NCBI GenBank assembly: GCA_965214475.1
Contig: OZ243953.1
Span: forward strand, 3,238,642-3,302,641
Length of the DNA stretch: 64,000 nt
Direction of reading: 5' to 3'
Source of the DNA: SIRX01 sp965214475
GTDB taxonomy: Bacteria; Actinomycetota; Rubrobacteria; Rubrobacterales; Rubrobacteraceae
Shown here: positions 16,748 to 25,819 of the stretch, in pieces
Numbering within the stretch: position 1 is the first letter of the stretch
Layout: each line of letters starts with the position of its first letter
Made by a program: the position numbers and the translations under genes
The notes under the pieces: model-generated
What the model was told of the DNA's origin: nothing
Seen by the model: the letters and a program-made list of their open reading frames with translations, nothing else
Database searches by the model: none

Positions 16748-17406
16748 GGATCGGGGTGACGGTCTTCCCCGGCTCCAACTGCGACCGGGACGCGCTCTAC
16801 GCCGTCGAACGCCTGGGCGCCGTGCCCGTCGAGCTTTGGCACGCCGACCCTGAACTGAAAGGCGTAGACGCCGTGATCGTCCCCGGCGGATTCTCATACG
16901 GCGACTATCTCCGCCCTGGTGCAATCGCCCGATTTGCAAAAGTCATGTCTCCGCTGGAAGAGTTCGCCCGTGATGGAGGACCCGTCATTGGTATCTGCAA
17001 CGGCTTCCAGGTGCTGACCGAAGCCCATCTTCTGCCAGGTGCATTGTTGCAGAACATAAACATGCGCTTCGTGTGTGACAGAGTCCGGGTGCGGGTCGAG
17101 ACTACTGATACTCCCTGGACCACAGGTTGTGAGGTCGGTGAGGAGCTTACATTGCCGGTGGCGCACAATGAGGGCAACTACTTTGTAGACGCCCGGACGC
17201 TGGCCGAGTTGGAGGATGAGGACCGGGTGGTGCTCCGGTACCTGGAGAACCCGAACGGCTCGATCGGGGACATAGCGGGCGTCTGCAACGAGGCGCGGAA
17301 CGTTGTCGGGATCATGCCGCACCCCGAGCGTGTCTCAGATCCTACTCTCGGCTCGGACGAGGGGCTCAGGATACTGCGCTCGGTGCTCGTAGGAGCCGGA
17401 GTTTGA
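16744..17406 (+). CDS. purQ: FGAM synthase glutaminase subunit PurQ
   Basis: A 220-aa class I glutamine amidotransferase supplying ammonia to PurL. N-terminus F-P-G-S-N-C-D-R-D; nucleophile in G-I-C-N-G-F-Q-V-L near residue 86; His/Glu of the triad in M-P-H-P-E-R near 193. I choose GTG 16744, which overlaps the purS stop as GTGA and has GGGAGGTGG just upstream; an ATG 57 bases earlier is inside purS. Confidence 0.96.
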   Translation: MRIGVTVFPGSNCDRDALYAVERLGAVPVELWHADPELKGVDAVIVPGGFSYGDYLRPGAIARFAKVMSPLEEFARDGGPVIGICNGFQVLTEAHLLPGALLQNINMRFVCDRVRVRVETTDTPWTTGCEVGEELTLPVAHNEGNYFVDARTLAELEDEDRVVLRYLENPNGSIGDIAGVCNEARNVVGIMPHPERVSDPTLGSDEGLRILRSVLVGAGV

Positions 17407-19607
17407 ACGTCCGAGAGACTTATACTTCGCTCGGCCTTTCGGACGCCGAGTACGAGCGCATACTGGAGCTTTTGGGGCGGGAGCCGAACTATCTGGAGCT
17501 TTCGCTGCTCTCCGTGATGTGGAGCGAGCACTGCGGCTATAAAAACTCGCGGCCACTGTTGCGACGCTTCCCGAACGAGGGGGAACGGGTGTTGCAGGGG
17601 CCGGGAGAGAATGCCGGCGTGGTCGAGGTCGGGGATGGTTGGGCGGTGGCGTTCAAGATGGAGAGTCACAACCATCCCTCGGCGGTGGAGCCCTACGAGG
17701 GGGCGGCGACGGGAGTTGGTGGGATCATTCGGGACATCCTGGCGATGGGGGCAAGGCCGGTGGCCTCGATGAACTCGCTACGGTTTGGCCCACTGGAAGA
17801 AGAGCGCAATCGCTACCTCTTCCGCGAGGTCGTGAGCGGCATCGGGGGGTACGGGAATGCCGTCGGGGTGCCGACCGTGGGCGGAGAGGTCGAGTTCGCC
17901 GAGGCGTACTTGGGGAACCCGCTGGTGAACGCGATGTGTGTCGGGCTTATAAGGGTTGAGGATCTAGTGACGGCGCGGGCGACGGGGGAGGGGAACCTGG
18001 TAGTCCTGATCGGCTCGAAGACCGGGCGGGATGGTATCCACGGGGCGACGTTCGCCTCCGACGAACTAACCGAGGAATCTGAGTCGAAACGATCTAATGT
18101 GCAGGTCGGGGACCCGTTCTGCGAAAAAATGGCCATCGAGTGCTGCCTGGAGCTGCTGGAGAAGAATTTGCTCGTGGCGCTACAAGATTTGGGGGCAGCG
18201 GGGATCACCTCCTCGGCCTCGGAGATGGCGGCGAAGGGTGGCGTCGGGATCGAGATAGACACGGAGAAGGTTCCGCTTCGCGAAGAGGGGATGGAGCCTT
18301 GGGAGGTCATGATCTCCGAGTCCCAGGAGCGGATGCTCGCCGTAGTCGAGCCGGAGAAAGCCGGTGAGGTCCTAAAGCTCGCCGAACGCTACGAACTTGT
18401 TGGGGCAGTAGTTGGCCGGGTTGCAGACCACGGGGACTTACGCGTGTTCCACGATGGCGAAATGGTCGGCACCGTTTCCGCTGACGTATTGGCCGACGCT
18501 CCCACCTATGAGCGGGAGGTCGTGGCTCCAGAATATCTGGAAGAGATCGAAGAACCGGACCCTGAAAAGATACCGGAGCCGGAGAACTACAACGAAACGT
18601 TACTTCAGATGCTCTCTCATCCCAACCTTTGCTCCCGGCGGTCTGTCTGGACCCAGTACGACCATCAAGTCGGTACCGACACCGTCGTCCTACCCGGTGC
18701 TGACGCCGCCGTGATGCGGATAAAGGGCACGAAGCTAGGCTTCGCCATCACCACCGACGGTCGCGGACGGCACTGCTATCTAGATCCGCGAGGCGGCGGG
18801 GCTGCGACCGTCGCCGAGGCTTACCGTAACCTCTCCTGCGTCGGGGCCGAGCCTGTAGCGCTCACCGACTGCCTCAACTTCGGCAGCCCGGAGAAAAAAG
18901 AGGGTTATTATCAGCTTGCAGAGTGTATCGAGGGTATGTCCGAGGCTTGCGAGGTGTTCGGAACGCCGGTCGTGAGCGGCAACGTCAGCCTGTACAACGA
19001 GACGGATCGTGGCGCCATCTACCCGACTCCTACCGTCGGTATGGTGGGCGTGCTGCAAGACGTAGAGTGTCACGCAACACCCGCTTTTAAGCGGGAGGGG
19101 GATATGGTGGTGGTGATCGGAAGTGGATCGCGAATTTCACTCGACGGCTCGGACTATCTGGAGATAATCCACGGTCGCATCGCTGGCGTGCCGCCGAGGC
19201 CGAAAGTCGGTGCCGAAAAGAAGACGGCGGACTTGGTGCGTGAGATGGTCTGGTCCGGGCTCGTGGACACAGCGCACGATATATCAGGTGGTGGGGAGAT
19301 CGTGGCGGTCGCTGAGATGGCGCTCGCCGGTGGCCTTGGGGTTGAGTACGAAGAGGGGGGGGGTAGGCGTATGATCGAAGGCCAGGGTGGAGGACGGGCG
19401 GATGTTGCCTTGTTCGGAGAGGAGTCGGGGGCGTTTATCGTCGCGGTCCCCGAAGAGCGGTGGGAGGATTTGCAAGATGCTCTGGGAGCGGCTGTGGGAT
19501 ACGATCAAATTGGAACGGTCGGCGGCGATAGGTTCAAGGCCGGCGAGCTTATAGATCTTTCTCTGGATGAGCTAAGAGAGGCTTACGAACGTGACCTCTT
19601 TGTCTAA
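17403..19607 (+). CDS. purL: FGAM synthase catalytic subunit PurL (small type)
   Basis: A 734-aa ATP-dependent synthetase, the length of the small PurL that works with PurS and PurQ. H-C-G-Y-K-N-S near residue 40, H-N-H-P-S near 85 with P-Y-E-G-A-A-T-G-V-G-G following, and D-L-G-A-A-G near 262. It starts at TTG 17403, overlapping the purQ stop (TTGA). Its last 17 bases overlap a small cupin-like frame that bridges to purF. Confidence 0.97.
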   Translation: MNVRETYTSLGLSDAEYERILELLGREPNYLELSLLSVMWSEHCGYKNSRPLLRRFPNEGERVLQGPGENAGVVEVGDGWAVAFKMESHNHPSAVEPYEGAATGVGGIIRDILAMGARPVASMNSLRFGPLEEERNRYLFREVVSGIGGYGNAVGVPTVGGEVEFAEAYLGNPLVNAMCVGLIRVEDLVTARATGEGNLVVLIGSKTGRDGIHGATFASDELTEESESKRSNVQVGDPFCEKMAIECCLELLEKNLLVALQDLGAAGITSSASEMAAKGGVGIEIDTEKVPLREEGMEPWEVMISESQERMLAVVEPEKAGEVLKLAERYELVGAVVGRVADHGDLRVFHDGEMVGTVSADVLADAPTYEREVVAPEYLEEIEEPDPEKIPEPENYNETLLQMLSHPNLCSRRSVWTQYDHQVGTDTVVLPGADAAVMRIKGTKLGFAITTDGRGRHCYLDPRGGGAATVAEAYRNLSCVGAEPVALTDCLNFGSPEKKEGYYQLAECIEGMSEACEVFGTPVVSGNVSLYNETDRGAIYPTPTVGMVGVLQDVECHATPAFKREGDMVVVIGSGSRISLDGSDYLEIIHGRIAGVPPRPKVGAEKKTADLVREMVWSGLVDTAHDISGGGEIVAVAEMALAGGLGVEYEEGGGRRMIEGQGGGRADVALFGEESGAFIVAVPEERWEDLQDALGAAVGYDQIGTVGGDRFKAGELIDLSLDELREAYERDLFV

Positions 19608-19770
19608 CGCGGACATAGAAAAGGTCAACCTTCGGGAGAAGCTAGCGCTTTTCGACGAGCATTGGAGCCCGAAAGTCGTGGGCGAGTTGAACGGCCAACA
19701 CGTCAAGCTGGTAAAGCTACTCGGTGTTGACGAAGCCGGAACTAGAGAGGATCTGAGGACCGAAAGGTGA
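19591..19770 (+). pseudogene. Truncated cupin, 59 aa, bridging purL and purF
   Basis: The GTG frame encodes 59 residues whose middle (L-F-D-E-H-W-S-P-K, then V-V-G-E-L-N-G-Q and L-V-K-L-L-G) matches the conserved N-terminus of small mannose-6-phosphate-isomerase-like cupins of about 115-120 aa. The metal-binding core that should follow (W-H-x-H and so on) is missing, replaced by a short acidic tail. The frame overlaps purL by 17 bases and its TGA overlaps the purF GTG (GTGA), so it keeps translation coupled across what would be a 160-base gap. It is either a remnant or a short coupling peptide. Confidence 0.65.
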
Positions 19771-21227
19771 GTCTATTGAACGACGACTATCACGATACCG
19801 ACGGCAAACCCAAAGAGGCGTGTGGGGTTTTCGGTCTCTACTCTCGCGAACTCGCGGGGGAGTTGGCCCAACGCACGTATTTCGGGCTCTATGCCTTGCA
19901 GCATCGGGGTCAGGAGTCTGCGGGCATCGCGATCTCGGACGGCAAGCAGACGACCGCGATGCGGGATATGGGTCTCGTGTCGCAGGTCTTCGACGGGCGG
20001 CGGCTCGCCTCGCTGGAGTCGGGGCATATCGCACTCGGTCATGTCCGGTACTCGACCACCGGCTCAGCATCCTGGGAGAACGCCCAGCCGGAGTTTCAGG
20101 GACGTGGCGATGTCAATGTGGCCGTTGCCCACAACGGAAACCTGGTGAACGCCGAAGATCTCCGGGAAGACCTGGCGGCGGACGGTTTTAAATTCAACTC
20201 GACCTCGGACACAACCTTTATCGCGGCGTCGGTGGTCAGGGAGTTGGAGCGCGGTCATTCTATCGGGAAGGCGACCCAAGCCGCGATGCGGCTTATGGAA
20301 GGGGCCTACTCGGTAGCCATGATCTGCCGGGACTCTCTGGTAGCTTTCCGCGATCCTTACGGCTTCCGTCCACTATGCATCGGGGAGATCGAGGGCGGAT
20401 ACGTAATTTCCAGCGAGACCTGCGGCCTGGACATTATCGGGGCGAAGTTCGTTCGGAGTGTAAAGCCGGGCGAGGTCGTGGTCATAGACGACGACGGGCT
20501 CCACAGCTTTATGGGGGAGAAGTCGCGCCACGCGCTCTGCGTCTTCGAGTACGTGTACTTCGCCCGCCCGGACTCCCGCTTCGACGGTCGCGAGGTCGCG
20601 GGTTCCCGGCACCGGATGGGAGAACTGCTCGCCAAAGAAGCCCCCGCCGACGCCGACGTGGTCATCCCGGTGCCGGACTCGGGCATCATGGCCGCCGTTG
20701 GGTACTCGGAGGCTAGTGGAATACCGTATGCGGAAGGCCTCATAAAGAACCGCTACGTGGGTCGGACGTTTATCGAGCCGGCGGACGGCATCCGACAGCT
20801 CGGCATCCGGCTGAAGCTAAACCCGCTGCCGTCGGTAATTGAAGGCAAACGCCTCGTGGTCATAGACGACTCTATCGTGCGGGGCAATACGAGTCGTAAG
20901 CTGGTGGAGTTGTTGTTCGAGGCTGGGGCTAAGGAGGTTCATTTCCGGGTGTCGTCGCCGCCGGTTACGGGGCCTTGTTACTATGGGATAGATATGGACA
21001 GTCCGGATCAGCTCGTAGGCGCAAACTACGAGATAGAGGAAATCCGGGACCAGATCGGGGCTACTTCCCTGGCGTACTTAACAACATATAGCATGGTCGC
21101 CGCTACGGAACAGCCAAAGCACAACCTCTGCCGCGCCTGCTTCGACGGCGAATACCCAACGGTTGGCATCTCCAGCAAGCACGCCCTGGAGAATCGAACC
21201 CACTATGCTCTCCCGGTGAACAAGTAG
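19767..21227 (+). CDS. purF: Amidophosphoribosyltransferase
   Basis: A 486-aa enzyme that makes phosphoribosylamine from PRPP and glutamine. The N-terminal nucleophile Cys19 (E-A-C-G-V-F-G) follows an 18-residue propeptide. PRPP loop V-V-I-D-D-S-I-V-R-G-N-T near residue 367. Cysteines in G-P-C-Y-Y-G and N-L-C-R-A-C fit the Bacillus-type enzyme with a 4Fe-4S cluster and propeptide processing. GTG 19767 overlaps the cupin-like frame. Confidence 0.97.
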   Translation: MSLLNDDYHDTDGKPKEACGVFGLYSRELAGELAQRTYFGLYALQHRGQESAGIAISDGKQTTAMRDMGLVSQVFDGRRLASLESGHIALGHVRYSTTGSASWENAQPEFQGRGDVNVAVAHNGNLVNAEDLREDLAADGFKFNSTSDTTFIAASVVRELERGHSIGKATQAAMRLMEGAYSVAMICRDSLVAFRDPYGFRPLCIGEIEGGYVISSETCGLDIIGAKFVRSVKPGEVVVIDDDGLHSFMGEKSRHALCVFEYVYFARPDSRFDGREVAGSRHRMGELLAKEAPADADVVIPVPDSGIMAAVGYSEASGIPYAEGLIKNRYVGRTFIEPADGIRQLGIRLKLNPLPSVIEGKRLVVIDDSIVRGNTSRKLVELLFEAGAKEVHFRVSSPPVTGPCYYGIDMDSPDQLVGANYEIEEIRDQIGATSLAYLTTYSMVAATEQPKHNLCRACFDGEYPTVGISSKHALENRTHYALPVNK

Positions 21228-21229
21228 GC

Positions 21230-21706
21230 TTGAAAGATGACGGACTCCACATCCGCCGGTACGAATCCGCCGACGAGGGAGCGGTGCGATATTTGCACGA
21301 GGTCGCCTTGTGCGGGGCTGGGATCCACCTCGGTGACGGATCGTGGTACGAGGATCTGCGCGAGGTCCAGGAAGTCTACCTCCGCGATGGTGGAGAGTTT
21401 CTAGTCGGTACCGTCGGCGACGAAGTGGTGGCGATGGGTGCGGTCAAGAAGACGAGCGACGGTCGGGCGGAGATCAAATACATGCGCGTAGGCCCGAAGT
21501 TCCAGCAGCGGGGCTTCGGACAGACGGTCCCTGAGGCCCTGGAGCATCGAGCCGCCGAACTTGGTTACGAGACGTTGCACCTGGACACCGCTGTACGGCA
21601 GAAGGCCGCCCGACGCTTATATGAAAGCAACGGCTATCGGGAAATGCGCCGAGACAAGAAAGGCTCCATAAGTTGCGTGTTCTACGAGAAGAGTGTCCTT
21701 GCCTGA
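21230..21706 (+). CDS. GNAT family acetyltransferase
   Basis: A 158-aa GNAT protein: acetyl-CoA loop region (V-G-P-K-F-Q-Q-R-G-F-G-Q, about residues 83-94), then L-D-T-A-V-R-Q and A-R-R-L-Y-E-S-N-G-Y. The start is TTG 21230, just after the purF stop; the 3' end overlaps purM by 14 bases, so it is part of the purine operon. The substrate is unknown and a role in purine metabolism is not implied by the fold. Confidence 0.85.
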   Translation: MKDDGLHIRRYESADEGAVRYLHEVALCGAGIHLGDGSWYEDLREVQEVYLRDGGEFLVGTVGDEVVAMGAVKKTSDGRAEIKYMRVGPKFQQRGFGQTVPEALEHRAAELGYETLHLDTAVRQKAARRLYESNGYREMRRDKKGSISCVFYEKSVLA

Positions 21707-22721
21707 AAACGGCCACAGCTATGAGGCCGCCGGTGTCTCTATCGAGCGCGGAGAGAGTGCTGTATCGCTGATGAAGTCAGCCGTAGAGGCGACGCAGGGA
21801 CCGCAGGTGCTTTCACCCTCAGGCAGCTTCGCCGGACTCTATGCCCTGTCAGGTTACGCTGAACCCGTTCTCGCCTCCACGATAGACGGCGTCGGCACGA
21901 AGGTAATGGTAGCGAGGGAGGGAGGTAGCTACGATTCTCTCGGCGTGGACATCGTAAACCACTGCGCCAACGATGTACTCTCCACCGGTGCCCGGCCGCT
22001 CATCTTTTTGGACTACGTGGCGAGCGGACGCCTGGACCCGGAAGCTGTTGCGGGTGTCGTGCGCGGGGCGGCCGAAGCTTGTGGTGCGCTTGGGATGACG
22101 CTTATCGGCGGCGAAACGGCGGAGATGCCGGGTCTCTACGCCGAGGGGGACCTGGACATAGTCGGCGCCTGCATCGGGGCTTGCGAGCGCGCGAACGTCG
22201 TATCCGGTGATGGGGTGCGTACGGGCGACGTCGTGATCGGGCTATCCTCCAGCGGACTCCACACCAATGGTTATACTCTGGCCCGTAAAGTATTGAAGGA
22301 TGCCGGCAACTCCTATTCCAACACGCCGGAAGGTTTTGACAGTACCCTCGGAGAAGTTTACCTGGAACCACACCGGGCTTATGTAGAGCAGGTTTCGACG
22401 CTACGAGAAACCCTCGACGTATGCGGGATGGCCCACATTACCGGCGGCGGTCTTGCCGGAAACTTGCCGCGGGCGCTCGGCGGGCTCGGGGCTCGGATGG
22501 ACCCTAAATCCTGGGAGGAGCCGCCGGTTTTCGACTTCATCCGGAGGATAGGCCGCATCCCGGAAGACGAGATGCGCCGGGTCTTCAACCTCGGCGTAGG
22601 GTTCTGCGTAGTGGTGCGGGCTGAGAATACAGACGAGGGGCTCAGGGTTCTACGCGAGTCGGGTTGCGAGGCGTGGTGTATCGGTGAGGTTGTAGAAGAG
22701 AAGGGCGTAGAGTTTGCCTGA
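21693..22721 (+). CDS. purM: AIR synthetase
   Basis: A 342-aa PurM-family ATPase that closes FGAM to aminoimidazole ribotide. D-G-V-G-T-K near residue 64, D-I-V-N-H-C-A-N-D near 86, G-G-E-T-A-E-M-P near 132 and H-I-T-G-G-G-L near 247. GTG 21693 overlaps the GNAT gene. The 3' end overlaps purN by 8 bases. Confidence 0.97.
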   Translation: MSLPENGHSYEAAGVSIERGESAVSLMKSAVEATQGPQVLSPSGSFAGLYALSGYAEPVLASTIDGVGTKVMVAREGGSYDSLGVDIVNHCANDVLSTGARPLIFLDYVASGRLDPEAVAGVVRGAAEACGALGMTLIGGETAEMPGLYAEGDLDIVGACIGACERANVVSGDGVRTGDVVIGLSSSGLHTNGYTLARKVLKDAGNSYSNTPEGFDSTLGEVYLEPHRAYVEQVSTLRETLDVCGMAHITGGGLAGNLPRALGGLGARMDPKSWEEPPVFDFIRRIGRIPEDEMRRVFNLGVGFCVVVRAENTDEGLRVLRESGCEAWCIGEVVEEKGVEFA

Positions 22722-23295
22722 GCGTCTGCCGGAAGGCTCCCGTTTCGCCGTGCTCGCCTCGGGCTCGGGCAGTAACCTGCAGGCGCTTCTAGATGCTTAC
22801 CCGCAAGAGCTCGTCGTGGTCGGGGGGGACAAGAAAGATGCCTTCGCCTTCGAGCGGGCGCGGAGGGCCGGGGTGCCAGTCGAGCACGTGGACCCCCGAG
22901 GCTTCGAGAATAGGGAGTCCTACGATGCGGAGCTTGCGGCCAGGATCTCCACTCACGAGGTGGGGCTCGTTGTCGGGGCCGGATACATGCGGGTGCTATC
23001 CTCGGCCTTTCTGCGGGCGTTCCCGTCTATCCTGAACGTCCATCCCTCCCTGTTGCCCGAGTTTCGGGGTTTGGATGCTGTGGGGCAGGCGCTAGAGGCC
23101 GGTGCGGAGGAGACCGGGGTGACGGTGCATCTCATGGTCGAGGAAGTGGATGCCGGGCCGGTGGTCGCCCAGGAAGTAGTTCCGGTGTTGCCTGAGGATA
23201 CTAAAGAGAATTTACTGGAGCGGATGCACCCGATCGAGCACCGGCTGCTCGTGAAGGCGGTCGCGGACTATTTTCGGGGGAGGATGGAGTTATGA
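22714..23295 (+). CDS. purN: GAR transformylase (formyl-THF dependent)
   Basis: A 193-aa enzyme transferring formyl from 10-formyl-tetrahydrofolate to GAR. V-L-A-S-G-S-G-S-N-L-Q near residue 10, N-V-H-P-S-L-L-P near 107 with the catalytic Asn/His, and V-D-A-G-P-V near 145 with the catalytic Asp. TTG 22714 start; coupled to purM and to purH (ATGA overlap). Confidence 0.96.
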   Translation: MPERLPEGSRFAVLASGSGSNLQALLDAYPQELVVVGGDKKDAFAFERARRAGVPVEHVDPRGFENRESYDAELAARISTHEVGLVVGAGYMRVLSSAFLRAFPSILNVHPSLLPEFRGLDAVGQALEAGAEETGVTVHLMVEEVDAGPVVAQEVVPVLPEDTKENLLERMHPIEHRLLVKAVADYFRGRMEL

Positions 23296-24833
23296 GGCGT
23301 CGGGCGCTAATTTCGGTTTCGGACAAAGAGGGTGTCGTAGATTTTGCGCGGCGGTTGCACGAGCTGGGGTTCGAGCTCCTCTCTACCGGTGGCACGGCCC
23401 GCGCCCTGGAGGACCACGAAATACCAGTAGTTCCTGTGGCGGAGGTAACGGGAGAGCCGGAGATACTCGGCGGCCGCGTCAAAACGCTGCACCCTAAAAT
23501 CCATGGCGGCATTCTCGCCAACCTAGAAGATCCCGACCACGTAACGCAACTTGTCGAGCAAGACATCGCCCCGATAGACCTCGTCTGCATAAACCTCTAC
23601 CCGTTCGAGGAGACCGTGGCCGGCGACGTTTCCGAGAAGGAAGCCATAGAGCAGATAGATATTGGTGGTCCGGCGATGGTTCGGGCCGCCGCCAAAAACT
23701 TCCGTACCGTAACCGTAGTGCCTTCGAGGGAGTTTTACGATGAGGTATTGAGAGAGTTCGAGTACGAGGGACAGGTCACGGAAGAAACTCGGCGACGCCT
23801 CGCGCTCGCAGCCTTTCGTCGGACTGCAGAGTACGACGCAGCGATCTCCGCCTGGCTCTCCGGGCAAGTCGGTGAAGACGAAAAATTTCCCGAGTCGCGC
23901 CCGGTACGCTACCGGCGAGTCTCGTCGTTGCGTTACGGGGAGAACCCGCATCAAGAGGCCGCATACTACGCAGAGGAAGACTCGGAGCATCTCCTCTCCG
24001 GGGTCGAGGTTTTGCAGGGCAAGGAGATCTCCTTCAACAACCTCTACGACCTCGACGCCGCCCGCACGCTACTGGCGGACTTCATCGAGGGCGAGCCCGA
24101 CAAGCAAGGTGCGGTAATTATCAAACACACCAACCCGTGCGGCGCGGCCGTCGCCGAGACAGTATCCGAAGCGTACAAAAAAGCCTTCGAATCCGACCCA
24201 ATCTCCGCGTTCGGGGGCATCGTGGCTCTTAGTGGCGAGGTAGACGGAGACCTCGCGGCCGCCATCTCCGAGATCTTTACCGAGATCCTGCTCGCCACAG
24301 GCTTTACGCAAGAGGCCCGCGACGTCTTCTCTGAGAAGCCCAATCTTCGCCTGTTACAGGGCGGGTCTATCGGGAGATCAGGCCTCTCAGCCAAGCACGT
24401 AACCGGTGGGCTGCTGTTGCAGGAGGCCGACCGGATGGAGAGCGTCGCTAGCTATGAAGTGGTCACAAAGGCGCGGCCATCCGATGACCAGATGCGCGAC
24501 CTACTCTTCGTCTGGCGGGTTGCCAAAACCGTCAAGAGCAACGCTATCGTACTCGCGAAAGACAGGGCGACGGTCGGGGTTGGGGCGGGCCAGATGAGCC
24601 GGGTAGAGTCGGCGGAGATAGCGGTGAATAAGGCTGGCGTAAGATCCCAGGGTGCCGTTGCTGCCAGCGATGCCTTCTTCCCGTTCGCCGACGGGGTGGA
24701 GGCTTTGGCGGAGGCCGGGATAGAGGCCGTAATACAGCCCGGTGGCTCGAAGCGGGACGAAGAAGTAGTGCAGGCTGCGGACGCCCGCGGTTTGGCGATG
24801 ATGTTTACAGGACACCGTCACTTCTTGCACTAG
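23292..24833 (+). CDS. purH: AICAR transformylase / IMP cyclohydrolase
   Basis: A 513-aa bifunctional enzyme finishing IMP synthesis. The N-terminal cyclohydrolase domain has S-T-G-G-T-A near residue 36 and R-V-K-T-L-H-P-K-I-H-G-G near 62. The transformylase domain has R-Y-G-E-N-P-H-Q near 215 and I-I-K-H-T-N-P-C-G near 275. The C-terminus ends with the usual G-H-R-H-F-x-H. Last gene of the tightly overlapping set. Confidence 0.97.
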   Translation: MRRRALISVSDKEGVVDFARRLHELGFELLSTGGTARALEDHEIPVVPVAEVTGEPEILGGRVKTLHPKIHGGILANLEDPDHVTQLVEQDIAPIDLVCINLYPFEETVAGDVSEKEAIEQIDIGGPAMVRAAAKNFRTVTVVPSREFYDEVLREFEYEGQVTEETRRRLALAAFRRTAEYDAAISAWLSGQVGEDEKFPESRPVRYRRVSSLRYGENPHQEAAYYAEEDSEHLLSGVEVLQGKEISFNNLYDLDAARTLLADFIEGEPDKQGAVIIKHTNPCGAAVAETVSEAYKKAFESDPISAFGGIVALSGEVDGDLAAAISEIFTEILLATGFTQEARDVFSEKPNLRLLQGGSIGRSGLSAKHVTGGLLLQEADRMESVASYEVVTKARPSDDQMRDLLFVWRVAKTVKSNAIVLAKDRATVGVGAGQMSRVESAEIAVNKAGVRSQGAVAASDAFFPFADGVEALAEAGIEAVIQPGGSKRDEEVVQAADARGLAMMFTGHRHFLH

Positions 24834-24842
24834 ACTCATTAT

Positions 24843-25286
24843 GTGAGCAAGAATTCTCAAGAGCAAAGCCGCGCCGCCCGGCTTATAGATTTCGTCGAGA
24901 GGATCATCTATTACGGGGCCGCCCTTTTTCTGCTGGTAACGATTGGGATGGTCTTCTACGACGCCGCAGTTACCATTCTGGAAGTTCGCAATGCTGGTCC
25001 GCTCGACACCGCACTGGAAGTTCTGGACAAAATACTCTTGCTCTTTATCTTCGCCGAGTTGCTCGGCACCATAACCACTATCGTCCGGGAAAACGAGATT
25101 CGTGCAGACCCATTCCTCCTTATCGGCCTGATAGCCGTCGTCCGGCGCATTCTAGCCGTTACTGTCTCTATAGAACAGAGTCTCGGCACGCCGGAATTCG
25201 ACAGCCTGCTCTACGAACTCGGTGTGCTCACGGTGCTCGTACTCGCCCTGGCGGGAGCCCTATACTTCGTCCGCCGAACCGGGTAA
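24843..25286 (+). CDS. PsiE-like membrane protein
   Basis: A 147-aa protein with four hydrophobic segments (about 25-48, 65-85, 97-112 and 125-143) and the intracellular motif E-N-E-I-R-A-D-P-F-L, resembling the phosphate-starvation-inducible PsiE family. The start is GTG 24843, only 9 bases after the purH stop, so it may be read through from the purine operon. Function of the family is poorly known. Confidence 0.7.
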   Translation: MSKNSQEQSRAARLIDFVERIIYYGAALFLLVTIGMVFYDAAVTILEVRNAGPLDTALEVLDKILLLFIFAELLGTITTIVRENEIRADPFLLIGLIAVVRRILAVTVSIEQSLGTPEFDSLLYELGVLTVLVLALAGALYFVRRTG

Positions 25287-25319
25287 AAAGACTAGAGTCG
25301 TGGCGCTGACGAGCATTTC

Positions 25320-25347
25320 TTTACAGTCCGGCGCTATTTGGTAAACT
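25320..25347 (+). promoter_or_regulatory. Promoter of the tRNA array
   Basis: TTTACA (25320-25325) and TAAACT (25342-25347) with a 16-base spacer, ending 15 bases before tRNA-Lys. Close to the housekeeping consensus and correctly placed for the Lys-Glu-Val transcript. Confidence 0.6.
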
Positions 25348-25362
25348 CTATCGGCTGAGTTT

Positions 25363-25434
25363 GGGCCAGTAGCTCAGTGGTAGAGCAGGGGACTTTTAAT
25401 CCTCGTGTCGAAGGTTCGATCCCTTCCTGGCTCA
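25363..25434 (+). tRNA. tRNA-Lys (TTT)
   Basis: A 72-base cloverleaf: acceptor GGGCCAG/CTGGCTC with one G-T pair, anticodon stem GGGGA/TCCTC with loop CTTTTAA (anticodon TTT), T arm GAAGG-TTCGATC-CCTTC. CCA not encoded. Confidence 0.96.
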
Positions 25435-25473
25435 CGAGCCCGGATACGGGCGCTGCCCAACATAGGGCCACAT

Positions 25474-25546
25474 GCCCCCATCGTCTAGAGGCCCAGGACA
25501 CCGCCCTTTCAAGGCGGCGGCACGGGTTCGAATCCCGTTGGGGGCA
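25474..25546 (+). tRNA. tRNA-Glu (TTC)
   Basis: A 73-base cloverleaf: acceptor GCCCCCA/TGGGGGC, anticodon stem CCGCC/GGCGG with loop CTTTCAA (anticodon TTC), T arm closed around TTCGAAT. CCA not encoded. Second gene of the array. Confidence 0.96.
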
Positions 25547-25566
25547 CGACCGGGGATACCCGGCGC

Positions 25567-25638
25567 GGGCGATTAGCTCAGGGGTAGAGCACCTCCCTTA
25601 CAAGGAGGGGGTCGCTGGTTCGAACCCAGCATCGCCCA
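25567..25638 (+). tRNA. tRNA-Val (TAC), integration target
   Basis: A 72-base cloverleaf: acceptor GGGCGAT/ATCGCCC, anticodon stem CCTCC/GGAGG with loop CTTACAA (anticodon TAC), T arm GCTGG-TTCGAAC-CCAGC. The 3' half from the anticodon arm onward is repeated exactly at 46,351, marking it as the attachment site of the integrative element. The tRNA stays complete after integration. Confidence 0.97.
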
Positions 25639-25642
25639 CTTA
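25596..25642 (+). repeat. Left attachment site (47-bp direct repeat)
   Basis: From the anticodon loop of tRNA-Val to four bases past the discriminator base. Identical over 47 bases to 46,351-46,397. The flanking bases then differ but remain similar (both continue with an A/T-rich stretch and CCTGCAAA). Confidence 0.93.
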
Positions 25643-25710
25643 ATAAAATCCTGCAAATGACGATATTTTACAGCAAAGCGAGAGAGCCAGAATACGTTCC
25701 TCGGCCCTCT

Positions 25711-25729
25711 GTACACCATTTGTACACCA
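25711..25729 (+). repeat. Arm-type repeat near left att
   Basis: Two direct GTACACCA units ten bases apart, 69 bases inside the left att site. The same 19 bases occur at 46,227-46,245, 106 bases inside the right att site, in the same orientation. Paired short repeats near both ends are typical of arm-type integrase or excisionase binding sites. Confidence 0.6.
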
Positions 25730-25744
25730 ATTGGGATGAGGGCT

Positions 25745-25815
25745 TCAGCCTAGGGCCTCGCGATCGCGCCGGCGGCCTCGCTGCACCGTCGGCGGCAGTG
25801 AGTAGGCGATAGGAG
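25745..25815 (-). pseudogene. Remnant of an integrase C-terminus
   Basis: On the minus strand, Y-S-L-P-P through R-E-A-L-G-stop aligns, with small gaps, to the last ~22 codons of the integrase at 26,980 (T-Y-S-H-M-L-P to G-E-A-L-G-stop); the DNA is similar throughout. The remnant stop lies 103 bases from the left att, almost the same as the 105 bases between the right att copy and the second integrase. So an integrase once ended here and the gene at 25,820 now separates this tail from the intact integrase. Confidence 0.5.
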
Positions 25816-25819
25816 GAAT

